Positions 35,499 to 44,133 of a stretch of 64,000 nt of DNA are shown here, piece by piece (position 1 is the first letter of the stretch; each line of letters begins with the position of its first letter). Where the stretch lies: the NCBI RefSeq assembly GCF_019285775.1, contig NZ_CP079105.1, positions 1,736,001-1,800,000 of the forward strand. The letters run 5' to 3'. The stretch is from Skermania piniformis. Lineage in GTDB: Bacteria > Actinomycetota > Actinomycetes > Mycobacteriales > Mycobacteriaceae. Made by a program: the position numbers and the translations under genes. The notes below the pieces were generated by a model. The model was given only the letters and a program-made list of their open reading frames with translations, searched no databases and was not told where the DNA came from.

Positions 35499-35905
35499 TC
35501 TACCTGCTCGATACCTCGGCGCTGGTACGCCTGCTGTCGGATAGTTCGCTGCAGCGCGTCTGGTACGACGCGATCGATGGCGGGGCAATCGCTTCGTGCT
35601 ACCCGCAGCGTGCCGAATTCCTCTACAGCGCGCGCAACGCGCTCGAGTACGACCAGATCGCCGAGATGTTCGTCGACCTTTACCCCGACCGGGCGGTACC
35701 GCGGAATGCCGGTCGTTGGATCGACGCGACACAGCGTCGGATGGCCGGCTCAGGCGAACACCGTTCGGCGTCCGCGATCGATCTGATGATTGCCGCGACC
35801 GCAGCGCATCATGGGCTGATCCTGCTGCATGACGACGCCGACTACCGCGTGGTCGCCAACCATGCCCCCGACCTGGCCGAACACCGCATCTGCGATACCA
35901 CCTGA
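35495..35905 (+). CDS. vapC: VapC-type PIN-domain toxin
   Basis: A 136-residue PIN ribonuclease. The acidic site residues are Asp6 (LLDTSALVR), Glu41 (QRAEFLYS), Asp96 (SAIDLMIAATA) and an Asp of LLHDDADY near 113. Length and residue spacing are normal, so the toxin looks functional. VapC enzymes cleave RNA, often specific tRNAs or rRNA, when the antitoxin is lost. The pair sits exactly on the kdp deletion scar. Confidence 0.9.
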   Translation: MIYLLDTSALVRLLSDSSLQRVWYDAIDGGAIASCYPQRAEFLYSARNALEYDQIAEMFVDLYPDRAVPRNAGRWIDATQRRMAGSGEHRSASAIDLMIAATAAHHGLILLHDDADYRVVANHAPDLAEHRICDTT

Positions 35906-35924
35906 TCGGAGTCGCCGACGCGGC

Positions 35925-37394
35925 CTACGCGTCCGGTGCGTACCCGAGAATGCCCTTCGTCTCCAGGTACTCGTGGAAGCCGAACTCGCCCCACTCCCGG
36001 CCGTTGCCGCTCTTGCGGTAGCCGCCGAACGGGCAGTGGAAGTCGAAGGCGTCGTTGATGGTCACCCAGCCGGCCCGGATCCGCCGGGCCACCGAACGGG
36101 CCACGTCCAGATCGGCACCGGCGACGTTGCCGGCCAGGCCGTACTCGGTGTCGTTGGCGAGTTCGACTGCGTGGTCCAGGTCGTGATAGGCGAGGATGGT
36201 CAGCACCGGGCCGAAGATCTCCTCGCGCGCGATGGTCATGTCGTTGGTGACGTTCGCGAACACGGTCGGCTTGACGTAGTAGCCCTTGGGTAGCCCCTCG
36301 GGCCGGCCGACCCCTCCGGTCACCAGCGTCGCACCGCCGTCGATGCCCTGCCGGATCAGGTCCTGGATCTTGTCGAACTGCCGTTTCGAGACCACCGGGC
36401 CGAGCGCGACCTCGCCGGTCGGGTCGCCGACCGTCAATTGCTCGGCAGCGGCCCGAGCCGCCTCGATCGCCTCGTCCATCCGGGCGTGCGGAACCAGCAT
36501 CCGGGACAGTGCGCTGCAGGTCTGGCCGGAGTTGTTCATCAGCGTGCCGATCGCCCCGCCGACGTTCGCGGCCAGCTCGCCGTCGTCGAGCACGATGTTC
36601 GGGCTCTTACCGCCGAGCTCCTGGGTGACCCGCTTCACGCTCGGCGCGGCATTCTTCGCGATCTCGACACCGGCACGGGTCGACCCGGTGAACGAGATCA
36701 GGTCGACGTCGGGATGTGCGGACAGTGGCACGCCCACGCTGACACCGTCACCCTGCAGGAGGTTGAACACCCCGGCCGGAACTCCGGCCGCGTCCAGTAT
36801 CTCGGCGAAGATCTGCGCCGAGAACGGCGCCTGCTCCGACGGCTTCAGCACCACCGTGCAGCCGGTGGCCAGAGCCGGGAAGACCTTCACCGCAATCTGA
36901 TTCAGCGGCCAGTTCCACGGTGTGATCAGCCCGCAGACCCCGATCGGCTCCTTGACCACCAGCGTCGCCCCGCGCTGCTCTTCGAACGCGAAGCCCTCGA
37001 GGATCTCCAGCGCGGTGGCGAGGTGGCCCGCGCCCAGGTCCACCTGGAACCCGTTGGCCAGCCCGGCCGGTGCGCCCATCTCGGTGGTGAGTGCCGCCGC
37101 GAGATCGGCTCGCCGGCGGTCGTATTCGACGCCGATCGCGCGCAGCACCGCGGCCCGGTCGGCGATCGGGGTCGCCGCCCAGGCCGGAAACGCCGAGCGC
37201 GCGGCCGCCACTGCGCGATCCACGTCGGCGGCCGATCCCTGCGCGACCGTTCCGGCCGGTTCCTCGGTGGCCGGGTTGACGACGGTGAAAGTGTCGGATC
37301 CGGCCGGATCGAGCCATTTGCCGCCGATATAGAAGGTCGAGATCGCGCGCATGTCGTTCATGGTCACTGCGTTCATGACTACTGCGTCGTTCAT
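35925..37394 (-). CDS. Aldehyde dehydrogenase
   Basis: A 489-residue NAD(P)-dependent enzyme with Asn161 (PWNWPLNQ), Glu259 (VTQELGGKSPN) and Cys293 (NNSGQTCSALSR) in the right order. The start region is repetitive: several ATG/GTG codons in MNDAVVMNAVTMNDM precede the conserved FYIGGKW. ATG 37394 is chosen; GTG 37400 gives a GTGA overlap with the ThDP gene, and the ATG of MNDMRAIS is also possible. It probably oxidises an aldehyde released after ring cleavage. Last gene of the seven-gene GntR-controlled operon. Confidence 0.9.
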   Translation of the reverse strand: MNDAVVMNAVTMNDMRAISTFYIGGKWLDPAGSDTFTVVNPATEEPAGTVAQGSAADVDRAVAAARSAFPAWAATPIADRAAVLRAIGVEYDRRRADLAAALTTEMGAPAGLANGFQVDLGAGHLATALEILEGFAFEEQRGATLVVKEPIGVCGLITPWNWPLNQIAVKVFPALATGCTVVLKPSEQAPFSAQIFAEILDAAGVPAGVFNLLQGDGVSVGVPLSAHPDVDLISFTGSTRAGVEIAKNAAPSVKRVTQELGGKSPNIVLDDGELAANVGGAIGTLMNNSGQTCSALSRMLVPHARMDEAIEAARAAAEQLTVGDPTGEVALGPVVSKRQFDKIQDLIRQGIDGGATLVTGGVGRPEGLPKGYYVKPTVFANVTNDMTIAREEIFGPVLTILAYHDLDHAVELANDTEYGLAGNVAGADLDVARSVARRIRAGWVTINDAFDFHCPFGGYRKSGNGREWGEFGFHEYLETKGILGYAPDA

Positions 37395-37402
37395 GGTCAC
37401 TG
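37354..37402. repeat. 16-bp direct repeat at the aldehyde dehydrogenase start
   Basis: TCGTTCATGGTCACTG occurs at 37354-37369 and again at 37387-37402, with a shorter related copy between. The repeats duplicate potential start codons of the aldehyde dehydrogenase and touch the stop of the ThDP gene. Confidence 0.8.
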
Positions 37403-39109
37403 GGTCCCTTCGGCGTACCAGGTGCGGAACTCGTCGTATGACGGCATTTCCTCGGAGTTGGCTTTCGGGTCGACCGCGACGTGGATCACGCCCGGTTTGC
37501 CGCTGGCGTAGGCCCGTTTGATCGCCGGCGCGATGTCGGCGTCGCGCTCGACGTACTCGCCGTAGCAGCCAAAGCCCTCGGCGACGATGTTCAGTCGGGT
37601 GTCGCGGCTCCAGTGCGTCCCGGTCTCCCGCGAGCCCGGTCCGAAGGTGCGCTTGTAGACGCCGACTTCCAGCCCCCAGGCGTAGTCGACCGCCACGACA
37701 CACACCAGCGGCAGGTTCAGTCGGGCCGCGGTTTCCAGCTCGGCGATCTGGAACTGGAACGACGAGTCACCGGTCACCAGCATCACCGGCCGCTTGCCGC
37801 CGTCCGCCACCGACGCACCCACCGCATACGGTAGGCCGGTGCCGAGGTGGCCGAAGTTCTGGTTCCAGATCACGTCGTGCGGCTTGGCCTGCGAGTAGGT
37901 CCAGCCGAAGATCGTCGTCGCACCGCCGTCTCGGACCATGATGCCGTCGGCCGGAAAAGCTTTGGTGGCCTCGACGATCAGCCGGGCCGGGTGGACCGGC
38001 GTCCGGCCCACCGGTGCGGTCTCGGCCAACTCGGCGATCCGGGCGGCGTCGGCCTCGACCAAGCGGGCCAGGTCCGGGCCGGCGGTCCGCGGCGTGTCGG
38101 CGAGCGCGTCGACCAGTTGCGGGACCACCGCGCGCAGATCACCGACCAACGGCACGTCGATCGGCCGGTTCACCCCGATTGCGGTCGGATCCTGCTCCAC
38201 CAGAATCCATTTCCGTCCGGCTTCCCCGGCGTGCCAGTGCCGGCCGCGGCCGTAGTGCACCGGTTCGCCCAACTCGGTGCCCAGCGCGAGGCACAGATCC
38301 GATCCGACGACGGCCTCGATCGCCGAGGGGGAGAAGCCGTACGGGAAGGTGCGATCCGCCACGCCGTCGAGATAGGAGGTGCCGCCGGAGGTCTGGATCA
38401 CCGGGCAGGCCATGAGTTCGGCCAGTTGTCGTACCGCGGGCCCGGACCGGCTGGTGTGCACCCCGTGGCCGACCAGCAGGATGGGATGCTCGGCGGCCCG
38501 GATCAGCTCGACTGCCTCGGCCACCCGGTCCGCGCCCGCGGTCTGCCCGACCAAGCGATAGCGGCTCGGCGGCAACGGCTCCGGGACATCGAGTTCGGCC
38601 AGGATGACGTGCGACGGGTACTCGATGTACACCGGTCCGGGGGTGCCGGTCAGCGCTCGGCGCAGCCCTTCGCGGATGATCTCGTCTGTCTGGTCGGCGT
38701 ATTCGATGCTGGCGGAGTACTTCACCGACGGCGCGAACAGATCCGCCTGGGGCACGAACTGGATCCGGCCGCGGCGCACCCGCTGTTCGGTGATCCGGGC
38801 GCGTTGCCCACCGAGAAAGATCACCGGTGAGTGCTCGACCTTGGCGCACATCATCGCACCGGCCAGGTTCGCCACGCCCGGGCCGAGCGTGCCGATACAT
38901 ACCGCCGGGCCACCGGTCATCCGGGAGACCGCCTCGGCCATGAAGCCGGCGGCTTCTTCGTGATGCGGCGCGACGACGTTCCAGCCGCGCTCCTCGGCGA
39001 GATGGAACATGTGCACGAAGTTGGGATCGGGGATGCCGAAGATGGTGTTGATCCCCTCGGCCTCGAACAGATCCAGAATACGTTCGTAGACAGGAACTTT
39101 CGTGTTCAT
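37397..39109 (-). CDS. ThDP-dependent enzyme (acetolactate synthase-like)
   Basis: A 570-residue three-domain enzyme. The N-terminal Pyr domain has the catalytic Glu51 (PHHEEAAGF) and GTLGPGVANLAGAMM. The C-terminal PP domain has the ThDP motif GDSSFQFQIAELETAARLNL from 447, but ends VVAVDYAWG, with Asp475 where most family members have Asn. Related enzymes join or cleave 2-ketoacids, acyloins, 1,2-diones or 2-hydroxyacyl-CoAs. With an oxygenase, Baeyer-Villiger enzyme and aldehyde dehydrogenase around it, C-C cleavage of a ring-derived intermediate is more likely than valine synthesis. ATGA overlap with the upstream SDR. Confidence 0.85.
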   Translation of the reverse strand: MNTKVPVYERILDLFEAEGINTIFGIPDPNFVHMFHLAEERGWNVVAPHHEEAAGFMAEAVSRMTGGPAVCIGTLGPGVANLAGAMMCAKVEHSPVIFLGGQRARITEQRVRRGRIQFVPQADLFAPSVKYSASIEYADQTDEIIREGLRRALTGTPGPVYIEYPSHVILAELDVPEPLPPSRYRLVGQTAGADRVAEAVELIRAAEHPILLVGHGVHTSRSGPAVRQLAELMACPVIQTSGGTSYLDGVADRTFPYGFSPSAIEAVVGSDLCLALGTELGEPVHYGRGRHWHAGEAGRKWILVEQDPTAIGVNRPIDVPLVGDLRAVVPQLVDALADTPRTAGPDLARLVEADAARIAELAETAPVGRTPVHPARLIVEATKAFPADGIMVRDGGATTIFGWTYSQAKPHDVIWNQNFGHLGTGLPYAVGASVADGGKRPVMLVTGDSSFQFQIAELETAARLNLPLVCVVAVDYAWGLEVGVYKRTFGPGSRETGTHWSRDTRLNIVAEGFGCYGEYVERDADIAPAIKRAYASGKPGVIHVAVDPKANSEEMPSYDEFRTWYAEGTQ

Positions 39110-40014
39110 TCGGCGGCCTCCATAGCTCGGGCGAAGCTGCGCTTCAGGTGATCGGTGTGTCCGGTCGCGGTGGGCAGGATCCAGGAGTCGGCGGTGTCGC
39201 GGATCGCCTCGATATCGGCGCCGACCTGCTCGACGGACCACTGGGGCCGGTACACGCCCGGAGTTTCGGCAAGGTAGGCCCGCGCCACCCGGCCGGCCAC
39301 CGCGACGAAGATCTCGCCGGTGACCGAACAGCTTTCGTGCGCCAGCCAGCCGACGGCAGGCGCGACCAGTTCGGGACCCATCGGGGGATAGGCCGAGGTG
39401 TCCAGCCCGTCGGCCAGCCGGGTCACGGCGGCGGGCACGATGACGTTGCACTGCACGCCGCTGTCCGCGCCCTCCAGCGCGACCACATTGGACAGCCCGA
39501 GAATGCCGGCTTTGGCCGCAGCGTAATTGGCCACGTTGCGGTTGCCGTACAGGCCGCCGATCGACGAGGTGAGGACCACCCGGCCGTAGCCGGCGTCGGC
39601 CAGCACCCCGAAAGCGGGCCGGACCACGTGGAACGCGCCGCGCAGGTGGACGTCGAGCACCGCCTCGAAGTCGTCGTAGGACAGGTCGCGCAGCGAGCCG
39701 TAGCGGACGTTGCCCGCGTTGTGCACCACGATGTCGAGCCGGCCGAACCGGGCCAGCGCGGTGTCGACGATCGTCTGCCCGCCTTCCGGTGTGGCGACCG
39801 AGTCGGTCGAGACGACCGCGCGGCCGCCGGCCGCCTCGATCTCGGCCACCACATCCGCCGCGGGACTGCCGGGCACCGTGTCACCGCGGACGCCGGCGCC
39901 CGGGTCGTTGACCACGACGCGGGCGCCGCGCTCGGCGAGCAGTAGCGCGTAGGCGCGGCCCAGGCCGCGTCCCGCGCCGGTGACCACCGCGACGCGATCG
40001 TCGTAGCGCAGCAT
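39106..40014 (-). CDS. Short-chain dehydrogenase/reductase with C-terminal extension (HSD17B4-like)
   Basis: A 302-residue SDR. Cofactor loop TGAGRGLGRAYA, the insertion NDPGAGVRGD typical of multifunctional-enzyme type hydroxyacyl dehydrogenases, catalytic Ser in VLTSSIGG and Tyr/Lys in NYAAAKAG. The C-terminal 50 residues extend beyond a classical SDR. Its ATG overlaps the monooxygenase stop by one base. It probably oxidises a ring or side-chain alcohol. Confidence 0.9.
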   Translation of the reverse strand: MLRYDDRVAVVTGAGRGLGRAYALLLAERGARVVVNDPGAGVRGDTVPGSPAADVVAEIEAAGGRAVVSTDSVATPEGGQTIVDTALARFGRLDIVVHNAGNVRYGSLRDLSYDDFEAVLDVHLRGAFHVVRPAFGVLADAGYGRVVLTSSIGGLYGNRNVANYAAAKAGILGLSNVVALEGADSGVQCNVIVPAAVTRLADGLDTSAYPPMGPELVAPAVGWLAHESCSVTGEIFVAVAGRVARAYLAETPGVYRPQWSVEQVGADIEAIRDTADSWILPTATGHTDHLKRSFARAMEAAE

Positions 40015-41837
40015 CACTTCTCCAGGTCGAGCCCGGCCAGATCCCCGGCGTCGCGCCAGGCCTGGAGTACGTCGCCCATCGCGTGGAAGCCCGGCCAGTA
40101 CGGCTCGCCGAGGTGCGAGCGGATCGGCTGCTCGCCCTCGTTGTTGTAGTAGCCGGGGGTGCATTCCAATTGGAAAGCGCTGTTGTCGACTGCGGTTTCG
40201 GAGATCGTGGTGCACCACTGCTGGACCGCTTCCTCGGTCGGTTCCAGGCTGGTGACGCCGTCCGTGGTGGCCTTGGCGAGGAGGTACGCGAGATGGGTGG
40301 CCTGCTGGTCGAACATGTCGGTCGTGCTGGCGGTGACGCCGCCCTGGATGAACCCGGTGAAGAAGATGTTCGGGAATCCCCGGGTGGTCAGGCCGTGCAG
40401 CGTCCGGTAGCCGTCGGCCCAGTGCTCGTAGAGTGACAGGCCGTCGCGGCCGGTGAACGGGGCGATGCCGAACCGGCGGTCGAGGTCGGTGGTGATCTCG
40501 AACCCGCTGGCGAAGACGATGCAGTCCACCTCGTGCTCGACCCCGTCGGCGACCACACCCTTGGCGGTGATCCGCTCGACCCCTTTGGTTTTCGAGACGT
40601 CGACCAGCGTGACATTGTCCCGGTTGAAGGTCGGCAGGTACGCGTCGCTGAAACACGGCCGCTTGCAGAGGAACCGGTAGTAGGCCTTGAGCGCCTCGGC
40701 GGTTTCCGGGTCGTCGACGAGCTCGTCGACCCGCTGCCGGGCCCGCTCCATCGCCTTGTAGTCCTCGATCTCGCGCAACTCCATGAACTTCTCCGGCGTC
40801 AGTGTCGCCCAGCCGTTCGTGGCGCTGATGTGCGCTTCCAGATTGCGGCTGACCTCGGTCCAGCCGTCGCAGATCAGGTCCGGCTGGCCGGGGGCGAACG
40901 CCTCGAACGCGGCGGTGTGGAAGTTGCGCTTGCGCTCGGTCGTCCAACCCGGCTGCAACGACGCGGCCCATTCCGGATCGGTCGGTACGTCGCCGCGGTC
41001 GTAGATGTAGGAGGGGGTGCGCTGGAATACGTACAGGTGCTCCGCCGAGCGGGCAATATGCGGAATCACCTGGATGCCGCTGGCGCCGGTGCCGATCACC
41101 GCGACCTTCTTGCCGGCCAATCCGTCCAGGTCACCCTGCATGCTGCCGCCGGTGTAGGCGTAGTCCCAGCGCGCGCTGTGGAAGCTGTGGCCGGTGAACT
41201 CGTCGATGCCCGGGATGCCCGGCAGCTTCGGCTTGTTGAACGGGCCCTGCGCCATGATGACGAACCGGGCGCGGATGTCGTCGCCCCGGTTGGTGCCGAT
41301 CTTCCAGCGGGAACTTTCCGCGTCCCATTCCAGCGAGCGCACCAGCGTGCTGAAGATCGCCCGGTCGTAGAGGTTGTAGTGCTTGCCGATCCGCTGCGCG
41401 TGCGCGAAACACTCGTCGCCGCGGGAGTACTTCTCGACCGGCATGTACCCGGTCTCCTCGAGCAGCGGCAGGTAGGCGTAACTGTCGGTGTCGCACTGGA
41501 TGCCGGGATAGCGGTTCCAGTACCAGGCACCGCCGAAATCCCCGCCCAGCTCGATGATCCGGAAGTCGGTCACCCCGGCCTCGGTCAGCCGGGCGCCGGC
41601 GATCAGGCCGGCCCAGCCGCCACCCAGGATGGCCACCTCGATCTCGTCGGTGATCGGCTCGCGCGGCTCGACCGCAGTGTACGGATCACCCTCGTAGGCC
41701 TCGGTGAACCCGTCCTCGGTCGTCCGGTACTGATCCTGGCCTTCGCTGCGCAGCCGCTTGTCCCGCTCGGCGAGGTATCGCGTGCGCAGCGCGTCGATGT
41801 CGATGTCGGGCGTCGCGGTGGGGGTGCAGTCGGTCAT
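40014..41837 (-). CDS. Baeyer-Villiger-type flavin monooxygenase
   Basis: A 607-residue class B flavoprotein monooxygenase with FAD loop GGGWAG (72-77) and NADPH loop GTGASG (249-254). The Baeyer-Villiger fingerprint FxGxxxHxxxWD is complete at 214-225 (FTGHSFHSARWD). An N-terminal extension of about 65 residues is usual for cyclic-ketone enzymes. It would insert oxygen next to a ketone to form an ester or lactone. It lies between an SDR that could make the ketone and a Rieske oxygenase, with a lactonase-like protein in the same operon. Confidence 0.92.
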   Translation of the reverse strand: MTDCTPTATPDIDIDALRTRYLAERDKRLRSEGQDQYRTTEDGFTEAYEGDPYTAVEPREPITDEIEVAILGGGWAGLIAGARLTEAGVTDFRIIELGGDFGGAWYWNRYPGIQCDTDSYAYLPLLEETGYMPVEKYSRGDECFAHAQRIGKHYNLYDRAIFSTLVRSLEWDAESSRWKIGTNRGDDIRARFVIMAQGPFNKPKLPGIPGIDEFTGHSFHSARWDYAYTGGSMQGDLDGLAGKKVAVIGTGASGIQVIPHIARSAEHLYVFQRTPSYIYDRGDVPTDPEWAASLQPGWTTERKRNFHTAAFEAFAPGQPDLICDGWTEVSRNLEAHISATNGWATLTPEKFMELREIEDYKAMERARQRVDELVDDPETAEALKAYYRFLCKRPCFSDAYLPTFNRDNVTLVDVSKTKGVERITAKGVVADGVEHEVDCIVFASGFEITTDLDRRFGIAPFTGRDGLSLYEHWADGYRTLHGLTTRGFPNIFFTGFIQGGVTASTTDMFDQQATHLAYLLAKATTDGVTSLEPTEEAVQQWCTTISETAVDNSAFQLECTPGYYNNEGEQPIRSHLGEPYWPGFHAMGDVLQAWRDAGDLAGLDLEK

Positions 41838-41871
41838 CGGAATCCGTTCGGGGTGAGGAGTTCGACTCGGG

Positions 41872-43233
41872 TCAGCGGAGATCGGTGGGTTCGCCGGTGC
41901 CCATGTACTTCGCCAGGTTGTGATGCAGGTTGACCACGCTGCGTTCGCGATACGGGTTCGGCTTCGGGCCGGAGAAGCCTCGCGACTTCATGCCCTGCTG
42001 GACCGCGGCCATGTTGTCGAAGTCCTGCGGGAGCACCGTGCGCCAGCCCGGGTCGCCGACCGGTGTGTACTCCCACGCGGTCGCCGGCTCCTGTCCGTCC
42101 GGGAACAGCTCGAAGACGGCGGCTTCGAAGATGCACTTGTCCGGATTCACCCCGAACGGCCGGAACCGGTAGCAGAGCATGTTGTTCACCGCGTGCCCGA
42201 TCTGGAAGTTCGGGAAGATCTGCCAGGCGGTGCCGCTTTCGGCGACCACGGACGGCTCGACCTGCGGCCAGAACACGCCACGTGCCTCGTCCTCGGCGCG
42301 TGCGGTGTCGAGCCAGTACCGCAGCACCTGGTCGCTCGGGGTGCCCTCGGGGAGCTCGTCGACCAGTCGGTTCGCCACGTCGACCAGCGTGCGGGTGGTG
42401 TTGGTGTTGGCGTTCTCCCAGGTGAAGTTCTGCAGCGTCGCGGTGGAGATGCGGGCGTCGGTGCCGCCGCCGACCCGCAGCTTGGCCTGGTTCTCCTCCA
42501 TACCCTTCGGCGCGTCGTAGCCGATGTTGGAGTGGCGGCCGTGTGCGCGGGCCCAGCCGAGGAAGCTGCCGAAGTTGGCGAACTCGGGATGGGTGTAGGG
42601 GACGTGGTAGGTCTCCATGAAGGCCTCGAACGCGACCTTCCAATTGCAGTCGAAGTCGACCCAGCGCCGCCAGCGGTACCGCATCTTCTCCAGCTCGAAG
42701 TTCTCCAGCAGCTTTGCCGCCGGTTCCAGGTAGTCCCGCAGGGATTCGGCGTCCGGGTCCATGTTGATCCAGACCCAGCCGCCCCAGGTGTCCACCTGGA
42801 CCGGGTTCAGCCCGTCGTTGCGTTCGCTGAGCCCGCAGGTCCAGTCGTCGCGCTCGGCGACGAAGGTGTTGCGGCCGTCGAGGTCGTAGCGCCAGCCGTG
42901 GAAGCCGCAGATGAACTGCCGGGCGCTGCCTCGGGCGTCGTGCGCTCCGGTGGGGGTGTCGACCAGCCGGCGGCCGCGATGGGCACACACGTTGTGGTAC
43001 GCGCGGATGGTGTCGGGAGCGGTGCGCACCACGAGGATCGAGTCGTTCACGATGTCGTAGGTGAGGAAGCTGCCGACGCGCGGCAGCTCTTCGACCCGGC
43101 AGACCTGTTGCCACACTTTGGCCCACAGCTTGTCGCCCTCGGCGCGTGCGTACTCCGGGCTGGTGTAGGCGTCGATGCCGATCTCCATCGGCGTGGACAG
43201 CAGCTCGGTCGGGGTCTCGGCGGTGTCGGTCAT
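41872..43233 (-). CDS. Rieske non-heme iron oxygenase, alpha subunit
   Basis: A 453-residue oxygenase. Rieske ligands are C83-x-H85 and C109-x2-H112 (CAHRGRR, CGFHGW), with an inter-motif gap of 23 residues, longer than the usual 15-17. The iron site is in FEAFMETYHVPYTH (His210, His215). The protein is only loosely like the Rieske enzyme at 16942. No ferredoxin or reductase gene is nearby. It is followed after 34 bases by the Baeyer-Villiger enzyme and probably makes the first hydroxylation. Confidence 0.92.
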   Translation of the reverse strand: MTDTAETPTELLSTPMEIGIDAYTSPEYARAEGDKLWAKVWQQVCRVEELPRVGSFLTYDIVNDSILVVRTAPDTIRAYHNVCAHRGRRLVDTPTGAHDARGSARQFICGFHGWRYDLDGRNTFVAERDDWTCGLSERNDGLNPVQVDTWGGWVWINMDPDAESLRDYLEPAAKLLENFELEKMRYRWRRWVDFDCNWKVAFEAFMETYHVPYTHPEFANFGSFLGWARAHGRHSNIGYDAPKGMEENQAKLRVGGGTDARISTATLQNFTWENANTNTTRTLVDVANRLVDELPEGTPSDQVLRYWLDTARAEDEARGVFWPQVEPSVVAESGTAWQIFPNFQIGHAVNNMLCYRFRPFGVNPDKCIFEAAVFELFPDGQEPATAWEYTPVGDPGWRTVLPQDFDNMAAVQQGMKSRGFSGPKPNPYRERSVVNLHHNLAKYMGTGEPTDLR

Positions 43234-43251
43234 GACAACTCCTGGTCGATA

Positions 43252-44130
43252 TCAGCGGGTGATCGCGGCCCGGAACTCGGCGTTCTCCAGGAACAGCGAC
43301 GTGTGGTCGGCGCCCAGGTGGGTCCATTTCAGGTTCAGGCCGCCGTCGACGAGCAACGTCTGGCCGGTGAGGTAGCTCGACAGGTCCGACAGCAGGAACA
43401 GGATCGGCCCGGCCTGTTCCTCCGGGGTGCCGCGGCGGCCCATCGCAATCGCCGTCCGGTCCCGTTCCGGATCGTCGCCGACATAGGCCGTCGACGCCGG
43501 GGTCGCGGTGACCCCGGGAGCAACCGCATTCACCCGGATCCCGGTCTGTGCAAGTTCCACGGCAAGGGTGCGGGTGGCCGCTACCAGGGCGGCTTTCGCC
43601 GTGCCGTAGGCGATGTGGAACGGCGCGGTGTTCATCCCGCTGATCGAGGAGAGCGAGACGATCGAGCCGGGCCGTCCGGCGGCTTTCAGTTCCGTGGCGA
43701 CCGCCTGGCTCATGAAGAACATCGTCTCCACGTTCTGCGCGAACAGATCCCGCCAGTCCGTACGGGTGACCCGGGTAGCCGGCATCCAGGTCGCCGGTGC
43801 CGCGCCGCCGGCGACATTCACCAAGCCGTGCAACGGAACTCCGCTTGCTCGGGCCGCATCCAGGATTTTTGCCACGCCGTCGTCGGTACTCGCATCGGCG
43901 GCGCAGGAGACAACCGGAAGTCCTTCCGCAGCAAGCGGCTCCACGTGCGTGGCAAGGTTCTCCGGCGAGCGGCTCACCGCGATCACGGTCGCGCCGGCGC
44001 GGGCGAGGAGTCGGGTGATAGCGGTGCCGATCCCGCCACCGCCCGCACCGGCGACGATCACGCCGCGATCGCCGAGCCCGAGTCCGGCGAGGCCGGGATC
44101 GATGCCGGTGTGGGCGCTGCCGTTGGCCAT
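43252..44130 (-). CDS. Short-chain dehydrogenase/reductase
   Basis: A 292-residue SDR with cofactor loop AGAGGGGIGTA, the AG(G)A stretch VNVAGGAAP, catalytic Ser in VSLSSISGM and AYGTAKAAL for Tyr/Lys. The TGQTLLVDGG loop is followed by an extra 40-residue tail. It lies 3 bases after the beta-propeller gene stop and 18 before the Rieske gene. Likely oxidises the hydroxylated product to a ketone. Two SDRs in one operon suggest two alcohol oxidation steps. Confidence 0.88.
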   Translation of the reverse strand: MANGSAHTGIDPGLAGLGLGDRGVIVAGAGGGGIGTAITRLLARAGATVIAVSRSPENLATHVEPLAAEGLPVVSCAADASTDDGVAKILDAARASGVPLHGLVNVAGGAAPATWMPATRVTRTDWRDLFAQNVETMFFMSQAVATELKAAGRPGSIVSLSSISGMNTAPFHIAYGTAKAALVAATRTLAVELAQTGIRVNAVAPGVTATPASTAYVGDDPERDRTAIAMGRRGTPEEQAGPILFLLSDLSSYLTGQTLLVDGGLNLKWTHLGADHTSLFLENAEFRAAITR

Positions 44131-44133
44131 GGA

